Notes: generated by a model from the letters alone, not told the origin. A stretch of DNA of 64,000 bases from Caballeronia sp. INDeC2 (GCF_023631325.1 NZ_JALQDG010000003.1:434001-498000); one strand, 5' to 3'. Shown: positions 18,320 to 26,748, numbered from the stretch's first letter. Translations and numbers: made by a program.

Positions 18320-18870
18320 TGCAGCGAGCCCCAGCGCGGCGTGGCGGGCTCGGCCGACGCCCACTTCCACTTGTCGCCGTCACGGCACACGGACGCGACG
18401 TAGAACGCGCTGTCGGCTGCGCGATCTTTTGTCGCGTCACGATCGACGGAGAACACGATCTCCTTGCAGTCGAGCACGCCGCTGCTGATGGTGCGGCTCA
18501 CCGTCACGCGGCCTTTCTCGTCTTCTTCGATCGGCACCGAGTGCACCGCCTTCCACGGCGCGACCGCGCCGACCGCGAGCGGCCCGGCGACCGAAGCGAT
18601 CTGATCCTGTGTGTTCGTGTGGATGACGCGCTGCGTGTATTGCACGCCCGCGCGCGCCGCGGCGACCGCGCCCAGACCGATGCCTGTCGCCACTGCGGCG
18701 TTGCTGGTGACGCTGTTCGCCACCGCCGCGCCCGCGATACCGGCGCCTGCCGTCGCGCCTTCGCTGTAGAGCGAGTTGCATCCACTGAGGCTCACGCAAG
18801 CGATGACACCTGAGATGACCGCGGCGAGCGCGGCGGCTCGCGGGCTGCGCCGATGGACCCTGATCTGCAT
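18316..18870 (-). CDS. Lipoprotein of unknown function, first of an overlapping pair
   Basis: 184 residues with a signal sequence ending in the lipobox SLSGC, a glycine/alanine-rich zipper segment (GAGIAGAAVANSV) and a globular C-terminal half with two cysteines. It ends in WKWASAEPATPRWGSLQ, shared with the downstream paralogue. Start 18870 (MQIRVHRR) is chosen because the signal peptide follows. The pair looks like a local gene duplication kept in one operon. Confidence 0.75.
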   Translation of the reverse strand: MQIRVHRRSPRAAALAAVISGVIACVSLSGCNSLYSEGATAGAGIAGAAVANSVTSNAAVATGIGLGAVAAARAGVQYTQRVIHTNTQDQIASVAGPLAVGAVAPWKAVHSVPIEEDEKGRVTVSRTISSGVLDCKEIVFSVDRDATKDRAADSAFYVASVCRDGDKWKWASAEPATPRWGSLQ

Positions 18871-19092
18871 GTTGCTTTTCCTTCGTCTACCGTTTTCCCG
18901 ACGCTTGCCAATCGGGGTTCGAGGGCTCGAATCTTCTTGAGGTCTCGCCCTCAAGTCGCCGCCCGGCAACGAAAGAGCGCACGATGCGCGGGCTTCGCGC
19001 ATTTTGAAGCATGCTTCTAATTACCGCTTCGAGAAAATTGCAAGAAATTGCAAGCGGCGCGAGTCCGTTTCGATCCGCGCAGCATCGCAGAC

Positions 19093-19127
19093 AAAAAGAA
19101 GCGAGCGCGACCATGCGCGCTCGCTTC
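19093..19127 (-). terminator. Terminator of the receiver-less sigma-54 activator gene
   Basis: Twelve-base perfect stem GAAGCGAGCGCG / CGCGCTCGCTTC with a 6-nt loop, then TTTTT on the minus strand. It is one of the strongest terminators in the window. Confidence 0.92.
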
Positions 19128-19159
19128 CCGATTCATGCAAATGCAAGCCGACAGGCTGT

Positions 19160-20233
19160 TCAGCTTTCGCTGCTGCCCGAAGCCGTATCGCCGCCGCCTT
19201 CGGTGTCCTCGTTTTCGTACGCACCGAGGCGGTTATACAGAGTCTTGAGACTCACGCCGAGCGCCTTCGCCGCTCGCCGCTTGTCGCCGCCGCAATGCTT
19301 GAGCGTGCCGAGAATGATCTGCTTCTGCGCATCGGCGAGCGGCGTGCCGACCCAGACGTTCATCGCGTCGCCCTGCGTGACGGGTTTCTTCACGCGCGAC
19401 GCGAGATGCGGATGCGCGATCTCCACCGTCTTCTCCGCGAGGATGAACGCGCGATAGACCGTGTTCTTCAACTCGCGCACGTTGCCCGGCCACGAGTATG
19501 TGCGCAGCACGTCGAGCGCGCGCTTGCTGAAGACCTTGCTCGTGCCTTCCTGCGCGTTCATTTCCGAGAGGAAATGTTGCGCGAGCAGTTCACGGTCCGA
19601 ATCGCGCTCGCGCAGCGGCGGCGCGCGCAGCGGAAACACCGCGAGGCGATACATCAGATCTTCGCGCAACCCATTTTCCTTCACGGCGATGATCGGATCG
19701 CGATTCGTCGCCGCGATCACACGCACATCCGAGCTGATGAGATCGTTGCCGCCGACGCGAAAGAACGTGCCCGTCTCCAGCGCGCGCAGCAGCTTTACTT
19801 GCCGCACCGGCGACATCTCGGTGACTTCGTCGAGAAAGAGCGTGCCGCCGTTCGCGTGCTCGAAATAGCCTATACGTCCCTGCACCGCGCCCGTGAAGCT
19901 GCCTTTCTCGTGACCGAAGAGCTCGGCCTCGATCAGGTTGTCGGGGATCGCGCCGCAGTTCACCGCGATGAACGGCGCGTCCTTGCGCGCGCTGTGGTCG
20001 TGAATCGTCCGGGCGACGAGCTCCTTGCCGGTGCCCGACTCGCCGATGATGAGCGCCGTCGCATCGGTTGCGGCGACGCGCTCGATTTGCGCGTACAACT
20101 CCAGCATCACGGGAGAAGAGCCATAGAGCAGTCCATAGGACTTCAAGCCCGGCACTTCTCCCGTGTTGCGCTTTCTTTGCGCGGGTGTATCGCCGACCGC
20201 GGTGGGCGGCGGATCCAGATCGGTTGACGCCAT
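19160..20233 (-). CDS. Sigma-54-dependent transcriptional activator without receiver domain
   Basis: 357 residues. A short N-terminus of about 70 residues is followed by the AAA+ domain: Walker A GESGTGKE, the sigma-54-contacting loop GSFTGA (usually GAFTGA), Walker [13 protein letters not shown] and arginine fingers in the ERDSDRELL region. A Fis-type helix-turn-helix ends the protein ([18 protein letters not shown]). With no receiver or ligand domain it may be constitutive or held by a partner protein, as PspF is by PspA. Start 20233 has AGGA upstream. It lies beside several sigma-54-type promoters and is a strong candidate for their activator. Confidence 0.9.
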   Translation of the reverse strand: MASTDLDPPPTAVGDTPAQRKRNTGEVPGLKSYGLLYGSSPVMLELYAQIERVAATDATALIIGESGTGKELVARTIHDHSARKDAPFIAVNCGAIPDNLIEAELFGHEKGSFTGAVQGRIGYFEHANGGTLFLDEVTEMSPVRQVKLLRALETGTFFRVGGNDLISSDVRVIAATNRDPIIAVKENGLREDLMYRLAVFPLRAPPLRERDSDRELLAQHFLSEMNAQEGTSKVFSKRALDVLRTYSWPGNVRELKNTVYRAFILAEKTVEIAHPHLASRVKKPVTQGDAMNVWVGTPLADAQKQIILGTLKHCGGDKRRAAKALGVSLKTLYNRLGAYENEDTEGGGDTASGSSES

Positions 20234-20604
20234 GTGTCCTGATCGTTCCAGTTCTGCGTATGTCGTGGGTGGGCGGCGGCCTGCGCGGGCGCCTCCGGTC
20301 GCAGCCGGCCTAAGGCAGTTCGGCGCGCACGAGCGGCGCAACCGTGGGTGACCGCGCGCATCGGCATATGACGCGCCCATGCGCGTTGCCCGTCGTGCTC
20401 ACGCTAGCCGTGAGCCGCTCTTTCCTCGTGGTGCGTCGGTCCAGGATCGTCTGCATCGGGTGCTTTCACAGCGCCGATTCGTTGCAGGCGAACCTATCTC
20501 ATAAACGCTATTTAACCATTCGCAACGACATTGCGGCAATGCGCCAACCGGCCTGCGGCGCATTTTGTCTGAACCGCGCGGCGAGTCGGCGCGCTTCCGG
20601 AAAG

Positions 20605-20627
20605 AGTCTCCTTTACGCCCGGAGACT
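20605..20627. repeat. Inverted repeat upstream of a sigma-54 promoter
   Basis: Perfect 7-base arms AGTCTCC / GGAGACT with a 9-base spacer, about 80 bases before the -24 element at 20708. A shorter palindrome ACAG-N4-CTGT lies at 20657-20668. The distance suits an activator enhancer site. It lacks a T-run and is therefore not a good terminator. Confidence 0.45.
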
Positions 20628-20707
20628 TTACAAGGCCAGAGAGTAATAGTTACCCGACAGTCGGCTGTTCCGCGTCAATGGCGGGCGTGCAAGCCCAGTA
20701 GACGTGA

Positions 20708-20723
20708 TTGGCACGAAAGCTGC
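20708..20723 (+). promoter_or_regulatory. Sigma-54 promoter of the 20822 operon
   Basis: TTGGCACGAAAGCTGC matches TTGGCACG-N4-TTGC except one base. The invariant GG and GC are ten bases apart. Transcription would start near 20735, about 85 bases before the membrane-protein start. Confidence 0.75.
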
Positions 20724-20821
20724 GTTACGCATGGTCATCGTGACTCTTATCCAAAAAATCCGCCGACGAGCATCGCATCCGAGGCGCACACACGAGGATG
20801 GGCGAGAGAGGCAAACGCATC

Positions 20822-21175
20822 ATGGAAAACTTCTTCAGTTTCGACGGGGCCGCGCAGGAGCGCACGATTCCCGCGAGGCCGGCCCGCCCGCGACGCACGA
20901 ACACTGGCGGCGAGCGCCAGGAACTCGTGGCCGGCGAGCCGATCGACATCTATCACTGGGCCGCGGTCGCGCTCGTTACTGCGCTGATGTGCGCGGTGCT
21001 AGGCTATGCGGCAGGGACGCCCGCGCTTTCCCGCGCCGCGAACGTGACGAGCTTCGTCTTCGGCGCGATGGGTTGCGCGTTGATGGCAAGCGGCGTCGTG
21101 CGCAGCCTGCGGGCGCGGATCGAAGCGGGCGGGCGCATTTCCGTGGCCCGCCTTCCCGTCGCCGAAACGCGTTGA
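20822..21175 (+). CDS. Small inner-membrane protein of unknown function
   Basis: 117 residues. A charged, proline/arginine-rich N-terminal third is followed by two hydrophobic helices (AAVALVTALMCAVLGYAAGT and the next segment, VTSFVFGAMGCALMASGVV) and a short charged tail. The start at 20822 fits GAGAGAGG; an upstream ATG at 20798 is possible. It is the first gene after a sigma-54 promoter and is followed by a DUF883 gene, another membrane-associated stress-type protein. Confidence 0.75.
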   Translation: MENFFSFDGAAQERTIPARPARPRRTNTGGERQELVAGEPIDIYHWAAVALVTALMCAVLGYAAGTPALSRAANVTSFVFGAMGCALMASGVVRSLRARIEAGGRISVARLPVAETR

Positions 21176-21224
21176 TCGCACATCGGCGCGTCACATCAAC
21201 CCGATTGGGCGAGGACTACATTTC

Positions 21225-21542
21225 ATGAGTCAAACGACTGTCCAGCTTGCATTGGGCAAGCAAAAGATCATCGAAGATATCAAGGTGCTGCTGAACGATT
21301 CGGAGGAGTTGCTGCGCTTGTCCGCGACGCTGCCGGGCGAAGGCGTCGATGCGCTGCGTACGCGTTTGCGCGATCACGTCGATTCGGCGCGCTCCGCGCT
21401 CGAAGATGCGCAGGCGAGCGCGCAAAGCCGTTATCGCGCGGGCGTCGACTGCACCGAGAAATATGTGAAGGACAATCCGTGGCAGTCGCTCGGCATTGCC
21501 GCAGGCGTCGGCTTTCTGGTCGGACTGCTGGTTTCCCGCTGA
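21225..21542 (+). CDS. DUF883 family protein (ElaB/YqjD-like)
   Basis: 105 residues: a long amphipathic alpha-helical region (KIIEDIKVLLNDSEELLRLSA) and a C-terminal transmembrane helix preceded by the family signature VKDNPWQSLGIAAGVGFLVG. E. coli YqjD and ElaB are stationary-phase inner-membrane proteins that bind ribosomes and are RpoS-controlled. Here the gene follows a sigma-54 promoter. It lies 49 bases behind the preceding membrane-protein gene, probably in one transcript. Confidence 0.9.
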   Translation: MSQTTVQLALGKQKIIEDIKVLLNDSEELLRLSATLPGEGVDALRTRLRDHVDSARSALEDAQASAQSRYRAGVDCTEKYVKDNPWQSLGIAAGVGFLVGLLVSR

Positions 21543-21620
21543 TTCGCCGCGTATTGCAATGAACGCGCGGGGTCGTCGCATTGGCGCGGCCGCGAATTAG
21601 TGACATTGGAGAGTACACAA

Positions 21621-21857
21621 ATGGCACGTCCCTCGATCGGAATTTTCGGCGCGTTGTTCGCAGTCGGCAGCGTGCTCGCATGGAAGTGGGTGCAATCGCA
21701 GGAGGCCGCCGGACGGCGCACGGCGCGCGACCTGAACCGCTGGGAGGACGAGGGCGGCAAGGTGCTGACACCATCGACCGCCGCGAGCGCGACCGGCGTG
21801 AACGGCCACGGGGTCGTCGGCGGCACGACGGACGCGTGGCACTTTCCGCGAAGCTGA
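21621..21857 (+). CDS. Small membrane-anchored protein of unknown function
   Basis: 78 residues. One N-terminal transmembrane helix (IGIFGALFAVGSVLAWKWV) is followed by a hydrophilic tail. Start 21621 is preceded by GGAGAG at good spacing. It follows the DUF883 gene by 78 bases and is closed by a strong terminator, so the three genes from 20822 probably form one unit. No family recognised. Confidence 0.75.
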   Translation: MARPSIGIFGALFAVGSVLAWKWVQSQEAAGRRTARDLNRWEDEGGKVLTPSTAASATGVNGHGVVGGTTDAWHFPRS

Positions 21858-21910
21858 AACGCCGCGACTGCACCAGGCGATCACCGCTCTTTCAATGGTG
21901 CGAACAAAGA

Positions 21911-21938
21911 AACGCACGCTGGATCAGCGTGCGTTTTT
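21911..21938 (+). terminator. Terminator of the 20822-21857 operon
   Basis: Ten-base stem AACGCACGCT / AGCGTGCGTT with a 5-nt loop and a T-run. Confidence 0.9.
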
Positions 21939-22192
21939 ATCGTGATAAACGCTTATAATCAGTGAAACTCCGGCCATAAGTTGTCTAAATGGAAAAACTT
22001 ACGCTGGGTTGAACCAGGCGTGCGGATCATCGGAAATTATTCTATTTTTAGCGTATCGCGTCGTGCCGATTAATCAATAATCGGCCGTCATTGCGAATCG
22101 CACCGGCCTGCGCGGCGCCCATGCCGCACGGAGAAGACCGCGCCACCCACGGCGTGTGACCCTGAAAACGCTTAGGAAGAATTCGAGACGCA

Positions 22193-23596
22193 ATGCCACA
22201 CGTATTGATTGTCGATGACGATCCCAGTACCCGCGAGGCGCTAGCCGCGATCATCGGCGAAGACGGACTGACGACGGCCACCGCCGGCGATTTGCGCGAG
22301 GCGCGCATTCAGCTCGTGCGGCAGACGCCGGATGTCGTATTCACCGATCTCAAGCTGCCCGACGGCACGGGCGTCGATCTTTTCGAGGATCTCGACCCGC
22401 GCTCGGGTGTCGAGGTGATCGTGATAACCGGTCATGCCACGGTCGAATCCGCCGTCAGCGCGCTCAAGATGGGCGCAACCGACTATCTCGTCAAACCGAT
22501 CAACATGCAGCGCGTGAAGGCCATCCTTTCGCGCCTGCCGCGCGCCGGCGACCTGAAGGCGGAGATCGGCACCCTGCGTGGCGAATTGCGCCGCATGGGC
22601 CGTTTCGGTCTGATGCTCGGCAACTCGCCCGCGATGCAAACCGTATACGACCAGATCGGCCGCGTCGCGCCGACGGCAGCGTCCGTGCTGCTGATCGGCG
22701 AATCGGGCACCGGCAAGGAAGTCGCCGCGCAGACACTGCACGAACTGAGCCTGCGCCGCAAGCATTCGTTCATCGCGGTGAACTGCGGGGCGATCTCGCC
22801 GAACCTGATCGAATCGGAAATGTTCGGCCACGAGCGCGGCTCGTTCACAGGCGCGGATCGTCAGCACAAGGGTTATTTCGAGCGCGCGAACGGCGGCACG
22901 CTGTTTCTCGACGAAATCACCGAAATGCCCATCGAGCTTCAGGTGAAGCTCCTGCGCGTGCTGGAGACGGGCATGTTTATGCGCGTCGGCACGACCAAGG
23001 AACTCGAGACGGACGTGCGCCTCATCGCCGCGACCAACCGCGATCCCGAACAGGCGGTGCTCGAAGGCAAGCTGCGCCTCGATCTTTATCACCGACTGAA
23101 CGTGTTCCCGATCAACCTGCCGCCATTGCGCGAGCGGGACAAGGACGTGGAACTGCTCGGGCAGGCGTTCCTCGACGAACTGAACTCGCGCTACAACACA
23201 AAGAAGGTTTTCCCGCCGGCCTTGCGTGAAATGCTGGCGTCGTACAACTGGCCGGGCAACGTGCGTGAGTTGAAGAACTACGTGCAGCGCGCGTACATCA
23301 TGTCGGCGTCGGATTCGGACAGTACGGCGACCGTGCCGCTGCAGATTTCGCTGTCGAAGCCGTCGGCGGGCACGGCGGTAACGATTCCGTTCGGCACGTC
23401 GCTCGCGCAGGCCGACCGGCAGCTCATCCTCGCCACACTCGACCAGTGCGGCGGCGTGAAGACGCGCGCCGCGGAAATCCTCGGCATCAGCCTCAAAACG
23501 CTCTACAACCGGCTCGTCGAGTACGGCGAGGACGCGAACAAGGCGGCCGTCGGCGAGGGTGGCGACATCAACGAGTCGGACAGCGAAAATCCCTGA
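22193..23596 (+). CDS. NtrC-family sigma-54 response regulator
   Basis: 467 residues with all three domains. The receiver (1-120) has the acidic pocket at 8-10, phospho-acceptor Asp52 in VFTDLKLPDG and the lysine in YLVKPI. The AAA+ domain has [14 protein letters not shown] and [12 protein letters not shown]. The Fis helix-turn-helix reads [18 protein letters not shown]. It should activate sigma-54 polymerase after phosphorylation. No sensor kinase gene is adjacent, so the partner is unknown. Its helix-turn-helix closely resembles that of the receiver-less activator at 19160-20233, so both may bind related sites. Confidence 0.93.
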   Translation: MPHVLIVDDDPSTREALAAIIGEDGLTTATAGDLREARIQLVRQTPDVVFTDLKLPDGTGVDLFEDLDPRSGVEVIVITGHATVESAVSALKMGATDYLVKPINMQRVKAILSRLPRAGDLKAEIGTLRGELRRMGRFGLMLGNSPAMQTVYDQIGRVAPTAASVLLIGESGTGKEVAAQTLHELSLRRKHSFIAVNCGAISPNLIESEMFGHERGSFTGADRQHKGYFERANGGTLFLDEITEMPIELQVKLLRVLETGMFMRVGTTKELETDVRLIAATNRDPEQAVLEGKLRLDLYHRLNVFPINLPPLRERDKDVELLGQAFLDELNSRYNTKKVFPPALREMLASYNWPGNVRELKNYVQRAYIMSASDSDSTATVPLQISLSKPSAGTAVTIPFGTSLAQADRQLILATLDQCGGVKTRAAEILGISLKTLYNRLVEYGEDANKAAVGEGGDINESDSENP

Positions 23597-23623
23597 ACGT
23601 CGCTTATCTTTAGACGAAAACAC

Positions 23624-23657
23624 CGCCTGCGGCTTTTAAAGAAGCGCAGGCGTTTTT
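23624..23657 (+). terminator. Terminator of the NtrC-type regulator gene
   Basis: Stem CGCCTGCG / CGCAGGCG with a 13-nt loop and TTTTT, 28 bases after the stop. Confidence 0.85.
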
Positions 23658-23719
23658 CATTGGCAGGCGCGTTTTCTACGCCGATAATGTGACAGGAGCA
23701 GCGCAACGGACGCTCGCGA

Positions 23720-23735
23720 GGGGCATGTCCCTTGC
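23720..23735 (+). promoter_or_regulatory. Sigma-54 promoter of the proline-rich peptide gene
   Basis: GGGGCATGTCCCTTGC: GG-N10-GC with a perfect TTGC -12 box. It closely resembles the site at 31268. The expected start is near 23747, about 70 bases before the ATG. Confidence 0.7.
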
Positions 23736-23818
23736 TGTCGATCGAATGACATCCGCGCGTGGCGCGCAGGCGCCGACGGATGGCGACAGTACGATCACAA
23801 GACCGCAAGGAGCCCGCC

Positions 23819-24037
23819 ATGTCATACAGCCTGTCCAATAGCGCTTCCGAAGTTTCGCGTATCGAGGCCCAGACGCCGCAGCCGCCTGACCCTCCGGTCA
23901 CGCCGCCCGATCAGCCGCCGCCGACGCCGATTCCGCCCGACACGAATCCGGATCCGACGCGCGAGCCGCCCGAGCCGCCGTCGCAGCCGATCGGCGATCC
24001 GCCGCCGGGACCGGGCGATACGCCGCACGTGTACTAG
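23819..24037 (+). CDS. Proline-rich small protein
   Basis: 72 residues, start chosen by AAGGAG upstream. After about 18 ordinary residues the chain is a low-complexity run of proline with Asp, Glu, Thr and Gln (PPDPPVTPPDQPPPTPIPPD), so it should be extended, acidic and unstructured. No signal peptide or membrane segment. It has a sigma-54-type promoter and its own terminator. Function unknown; a stress or desiccation role is only a guess from its neighbours. Confidence 0.7.
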   Translation: MSYSLSNSASEVSRIEAQTPQPPDPPVTPPDQPPPTPIPPDTNPDPTREPPEPPSQPIGDPPPGPGDTPHVY

Positions 24038-24147
24038 CAACGCGGAAGGACGCTGGACTGCAGACGTTGGACAATGCCCAGAATTCGTGCAAGGTTTGAA
24101 TAAGTTTCCATCCGGGATGTCGAGATTACAACGGATGACGCAATAAT

Positions 24148-24181
24148 GACCGGCGACACCTCTGTCGCCGGTCGCTTTTTC
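24148..24181 (+). terminator. Terminator after the proline-rich protein gene
   Basis: Eleven-base stem GACCGGCGACA / TGTCGCCGGTC with a 4-nt loop and TTTTT. Confidence 0.88.
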
Positions 24182-24260
24182 TGAAGCCGCGCTTGCCAAA
24201 GCGCACCCGTCCGGCGCCGCCGACGTCACTATCGCGACGGCCTTCTTTTCTGGAGGCATC

Positions 24261-24497
24261 ATGAGGCATCCCGCACTTCGACGCTCCGCGCGTCACTCTT
24301 CCAAACGCGAAGCCCGCGCCGAAGCGGCCAAGGCAGCCGGCGCTCAGGGCGCATCCGCGCCGCCCGCCGATCACGATCCCGCCGCTCAGAACCGCCCCGC
24401 GCCTGGCGCGCCGCCCGACGGGGAGCACAATCAGGGCGGCGTGCGTCGCGAGGGCATCGACTATCAGCGCGATCTGGGTTCCGAGCAGGACGCGTGA
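24261..24497 (+). CDS. Small hydrophilic, probably disordered protein
   Basis: 78 residues beginning MRHPALRRSARHSSKREARA after a GGAGG ribosome site. Rich in Ala, Arg, Pro, Gly and Asp, no hydrophobic segment. I find no convincing promoter of its own behind the terminator at 24148. Function unknown. Confidence 0.65.
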   Translation: MRHPALRRSARHSSKREARAEAAKAAGAQGASAPPADHDPAAQNRPAPGAPPDGEHNQGGVRREGIDYQRDLGSEQDA

Positions 24498-24618
24498 TTT
24501 TCGGCCGGCGGCAGCACCCGGCAAAAGAACAAAAACTTCTACGCGGTGCGCATCCGCCGCGTATTTTCGTTCGTCCGTAACATCTTCATACAAACTTTCA
24601 TTTACAAAAGAGAACAAA

Positions 24619-24634
24619 AAGGCACAGCTTTTGC
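24619..24634 (+). promoter_or_regulatory. Sigma-54 promoter of otsA
   Basis: AAGGCACAGCTTTTGC: GG-N10-GC, GGCAC in the -24 box and a perfect TTGC -12 box. The expected start is near 24646, 44 bases before otsA. An ACGCGG-N10-CCGCGT inverted repeat lies upstream at 24541-24562. Confidence 0.8.
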
Positions 24635-24689
24635 ATACCCTAGATCGCCAATTCGAGCATGCAACGACAACTGATGAGGTGATGCTGTA

Positions 24690-26144
24690 ATGAGCAGATT
24701 GATCGTGGTATCGAATCGCGTCGCACCGATCCAGGAAGGCAAGCCCAGCGCGGGCGGCCTCGCGATCGGCGTTCTAGACGCGCTCAAGGAGACTGGGGGC
24801 GTGTGGTTCGGGTGGAGCGGCGAGATCGTCGGCGAGTCGGGCGCTCCGGTGCTGGAGAAGGGCGGCAAGGTGACCTACGCGACGGTCGGACTCACACGCC
24901 GCGACTACGACCAGTACTACCGAGGTTTCTCGAACGCCACGCTGTGGCCGACGTTTCACTACCGCAATGACCTCTCGCGCTTCGATCGCGAGGAATACGC
25001 GGGTTATATGCGCGTCAACGCGAGCCTCGCCGCGAAGCTGAAGACGATGCTCAAGCCCGACGACATCATCTGGGTGCACGACTATCACATGCTCCCGTTC
25101 GCGCAGGAGCTGCGCAAGCTCGGCGTCGCCAATCCGATCGGCTTCTTCCTGCACATCCCGTTTCCAGTTCCGGAGATGATGCGCACCGTGCCGCCGCATG
25201 AGGAACTGATCGCGGCGATGTGCCAGTACGACGTCGTCGGCTTCCAGACGGACAGCGACAAGCAGTCGTTCATCGATTACGTGGAGCGCACGAGCCGCGG
25301 CCACTTCAACGAAGACGACGGCATGTTGCAGGCATTCGGCCGCATGCTGAAAGTGGGCGCGTATCCGATCGGCATTTATCCCGACGCCATCGCAAAGGCC
25401 GCCGAACAGTTCGCGAACCGCAAGCAGGTGAAAAGCCTGCGCGACAGCATGCACGGTCGCAAGCTCATCATGAGCGTCGATCGCCTCGATTATTCGAAGG
25501 GTCTCGTCGAGCGCTTTCAGGCGTTCGAGCGTCTGCTGCTGAACGCGCCGGGCTGGCATGGCCGCGTGTCGCTCGTGCAGATCGCGCCGCCGACGCGCTC
25601 GGACGTGCAGACCTATCAGCGCATCCGCCAGAATCTGGAAGGCGAGGCGGGCCGCATCAACGGGCGATTCGCCCAGCTCGACTGGACGCCGATCCAGTAT
25701 CTCAACCGCAAGTACGAGCGCAATCTGTTGATGGCGCTGTTCCGCCTCTCGCAGGTGGGCTATGTGACGCCGCTGCGCGACGGCATGAATCTCGTCGCGA
25801 AGGAATACGTCGCGTCGCAGGATCCGGCCGATCCGGGCGCGCTCGTCCTGTCGCAGTTCGCGGGCGCGGCGGATCAACTGCCGGGCGCGCTCGTCGTCAA
25901 TCCGTTCGATCTGTCGCAGATGTCCGAAGCGCTGGAGCGCGCCTTGTCGATGCCGCTCGCCGAGCGTCAGGCGCGTCACGCGGACATGATGGCGCCGCTG
26001 CGCGAGAACAATCTTTCGGTGTGGCGCGATTCGTTCCTGTCGGATTTGCGCAGCGTCGCAACGGCGACGTCCGTCACCGAAAAGACCGTCAAGACGGTGA
26101 AGCAGGGCGCATCCGAAGCCAAGCGTCCTGCGGCGAAGGCCTGA
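24690..26144 (+). CDS. otsA: Trehalose-6-phosphate synthase
   Basis: 484-residue GT20 glycosyltransferase, normal length. It joins UDP-glucose and glucose-6-phosphate to trehalose-6-phosphate in the cytoplasm. Visible motifs are GGLAIGVLDALKETGGVWFGW at the donor side, VHDYHMLPFAQELRKLG, SVDRLDYSKGLVERF and RDGMNLVAKEYV. otsB, which removes the phosphate and often adjoins otsA, is not in this window. A sigma-54-type promoter precedes it and a strong terminator follows, so it is probably monocistronic and stress-induced. Confidence 0.96.
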   Translation: MSRLIVVSNRVAPIQEGKPSAGGLAIGVLDALKETGGVWFGWSGEIVGESGAPVLEKGGKVTYATVGLTRRDYDQYYRGFSNATLWPTFHYRNDLSRFDREEYAGYMRVNASLAAKLKTMLKPDDIIWVHDYHMLPFAQELRKLGVANPIGFFLHIPFPVPEMMRTVPPHEELIAAMCQYDVVGFQTDSDKQSFIDYVERTSRGHFNEDDGMLQAFGRMLKVGAYPIGIYPDAIAKAAEQFANRKQVKSLRDSMHGRKLIMSVDRLDYSKGLVERFQAFERLLLNAPGWHGRVSLVQIAPPTRSDVQTYQRIRQNLEGEAGRINGRFAQLDWTPIQYLNRKYERNLLMALFRLSQVGYVTPLRDGMNLVAKEYVASQDPADPGALVLSQFAGAADQLPGALVVNPFDLSQMSEALERALSMPLAERQARHADMMAPLRENNLSVWRDSFLSDLRSVATATSVTEKTVKTVKQGASEAKRPAAKA

Positions 26145-26174
26145 TTTCGCGCCGAACGTCGTCACGTAATCACG

Positions 26175-26207
26175 GCCCCGCGCGTCGAAAGAAGCGCGGG
26201 GCTTTTT
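26175..26207 (+). terminator. Terminator of otsA
   Basis: Nine-base stem GCCCCGCGC / GCGCGGGGC with TTTTT. Confidence 0.9.
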
Positions 26208-26227
26208 CATGCGTCGAGCGCAATGTC

Positions 26228-26243
26228 GCGGAACGGGATTTGC
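26228..26243 (+). promoter_or_regulatory. Candidate sigma-54 promoter of the acidic protein gene
   Basis: GCGGAACGGGATTTGC: GG-N10-GC with a perfect TTGC box; the -24 box has A in place of C (GGAACG). It sits just after the otsA terminator and about 35 bases before the next start. Confidence 0.55.
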
Positions 26244-26277
26244 GGATCCATCATCGACACGATCCAAGGAGGTCATG

Positions 26278-26622
26278 ATGAGTGGAAGCACATTGAACCC
26301 GCCCGAAGACGACGGCGCCGAATACGGCAAGGGACACGGCACCGGCGCGCTCGGTCCGAGCGACTCGTCCGACAGCGGCTCGGACGTGCAGGGCGAAAAG
26401 CGCTATCCCGGCGACATCGAGGACGAACTCGACGCACACGCGCTCGGCCAGTCCAAAGCCGAGCTGAACAGCGATACGGACCGCTTCGGCACCGGCGAAA
26501 CCGCATCCGCTGACGGCGACAACAATCTGGAAGCCGACTCGGACATCCTTCCCGACGAAATCGAGGATGAAACCCGCGGCCTCGAGGACGAAGACGCCGA
26601 CCCGGCCGCCGACAAGCCCTGA
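26278..26622 (+). CDS. Highly acidic, probably disordered protein
   Basis: 114 residues; AAGGAGG is best placed for the second of two adjacent ATG codons. Composition is dominated by Asp, Glu, Ser and Gly (PPEDDGAEYGKGHGTGALG; TRGLEDEDADPAADKP), with no hydrophobic segment. Such proteins resemble hydrophilin or stress proteins in character, but I do not recognise a family. It has its own promoter candidate and terminator, next to otsA. Confidence 0.7.
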   Translation: MSGSTLNPPEDDGAEYGKGHGTGALGPSDSSDSGSDVQGEKRYPGDIEDELDAHALGQSKAELNSDTDRFGTGETASADGDNNLEADSDILPDEIEDETRGLEDEDADPAADKP

Positions 26623-26648
26623 CACGCATCCGGCAGCAACGTTCACGC

Positions 26649-26679
26649 GGCGCGCTCTTCACGGAGCGCGCCGTTTTTT
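26649..26679 (+). terminator. Terminator of the acidic protein gene
   Basis: Nine-base stem GGCGCGCTC / GAGCGCGCC with a 6-nt loop and TTTTTT. Confidence 0.9.
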
Positions 26680-26748
26680 ACACACGCTTCGCAGTGCGGC
26701 GCTAACATCGTCGCTTGACACTTCAAGCCGCGCTCACGCTTCCCGCCG

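Noticed and set aside
20362..20377. Minus-strand GG-N10-GC match (GGGCGCG ... ATGC) upstream of the receiver-less activator gene
   Set aside because: Both boxes deviate from consensus, and GG-N10-GC alone is expected by chance in DNA this GC-rich.
20605..20627. The inverted repeat AGTCTCC-N9-GGAGACT as a terminator
   Set aside because: There is no T-run on either strand and no gene ends within 370 bases; it is kept only as a possible regulatory site.
24046..24061. AAGGACGCTGGACTGC, a GG-N10-GC match before the 24261 gene
   Set aside because: The -24 box is poor (GGACGC), and the strong terminator at 24148-24181 lies between it and the gene.
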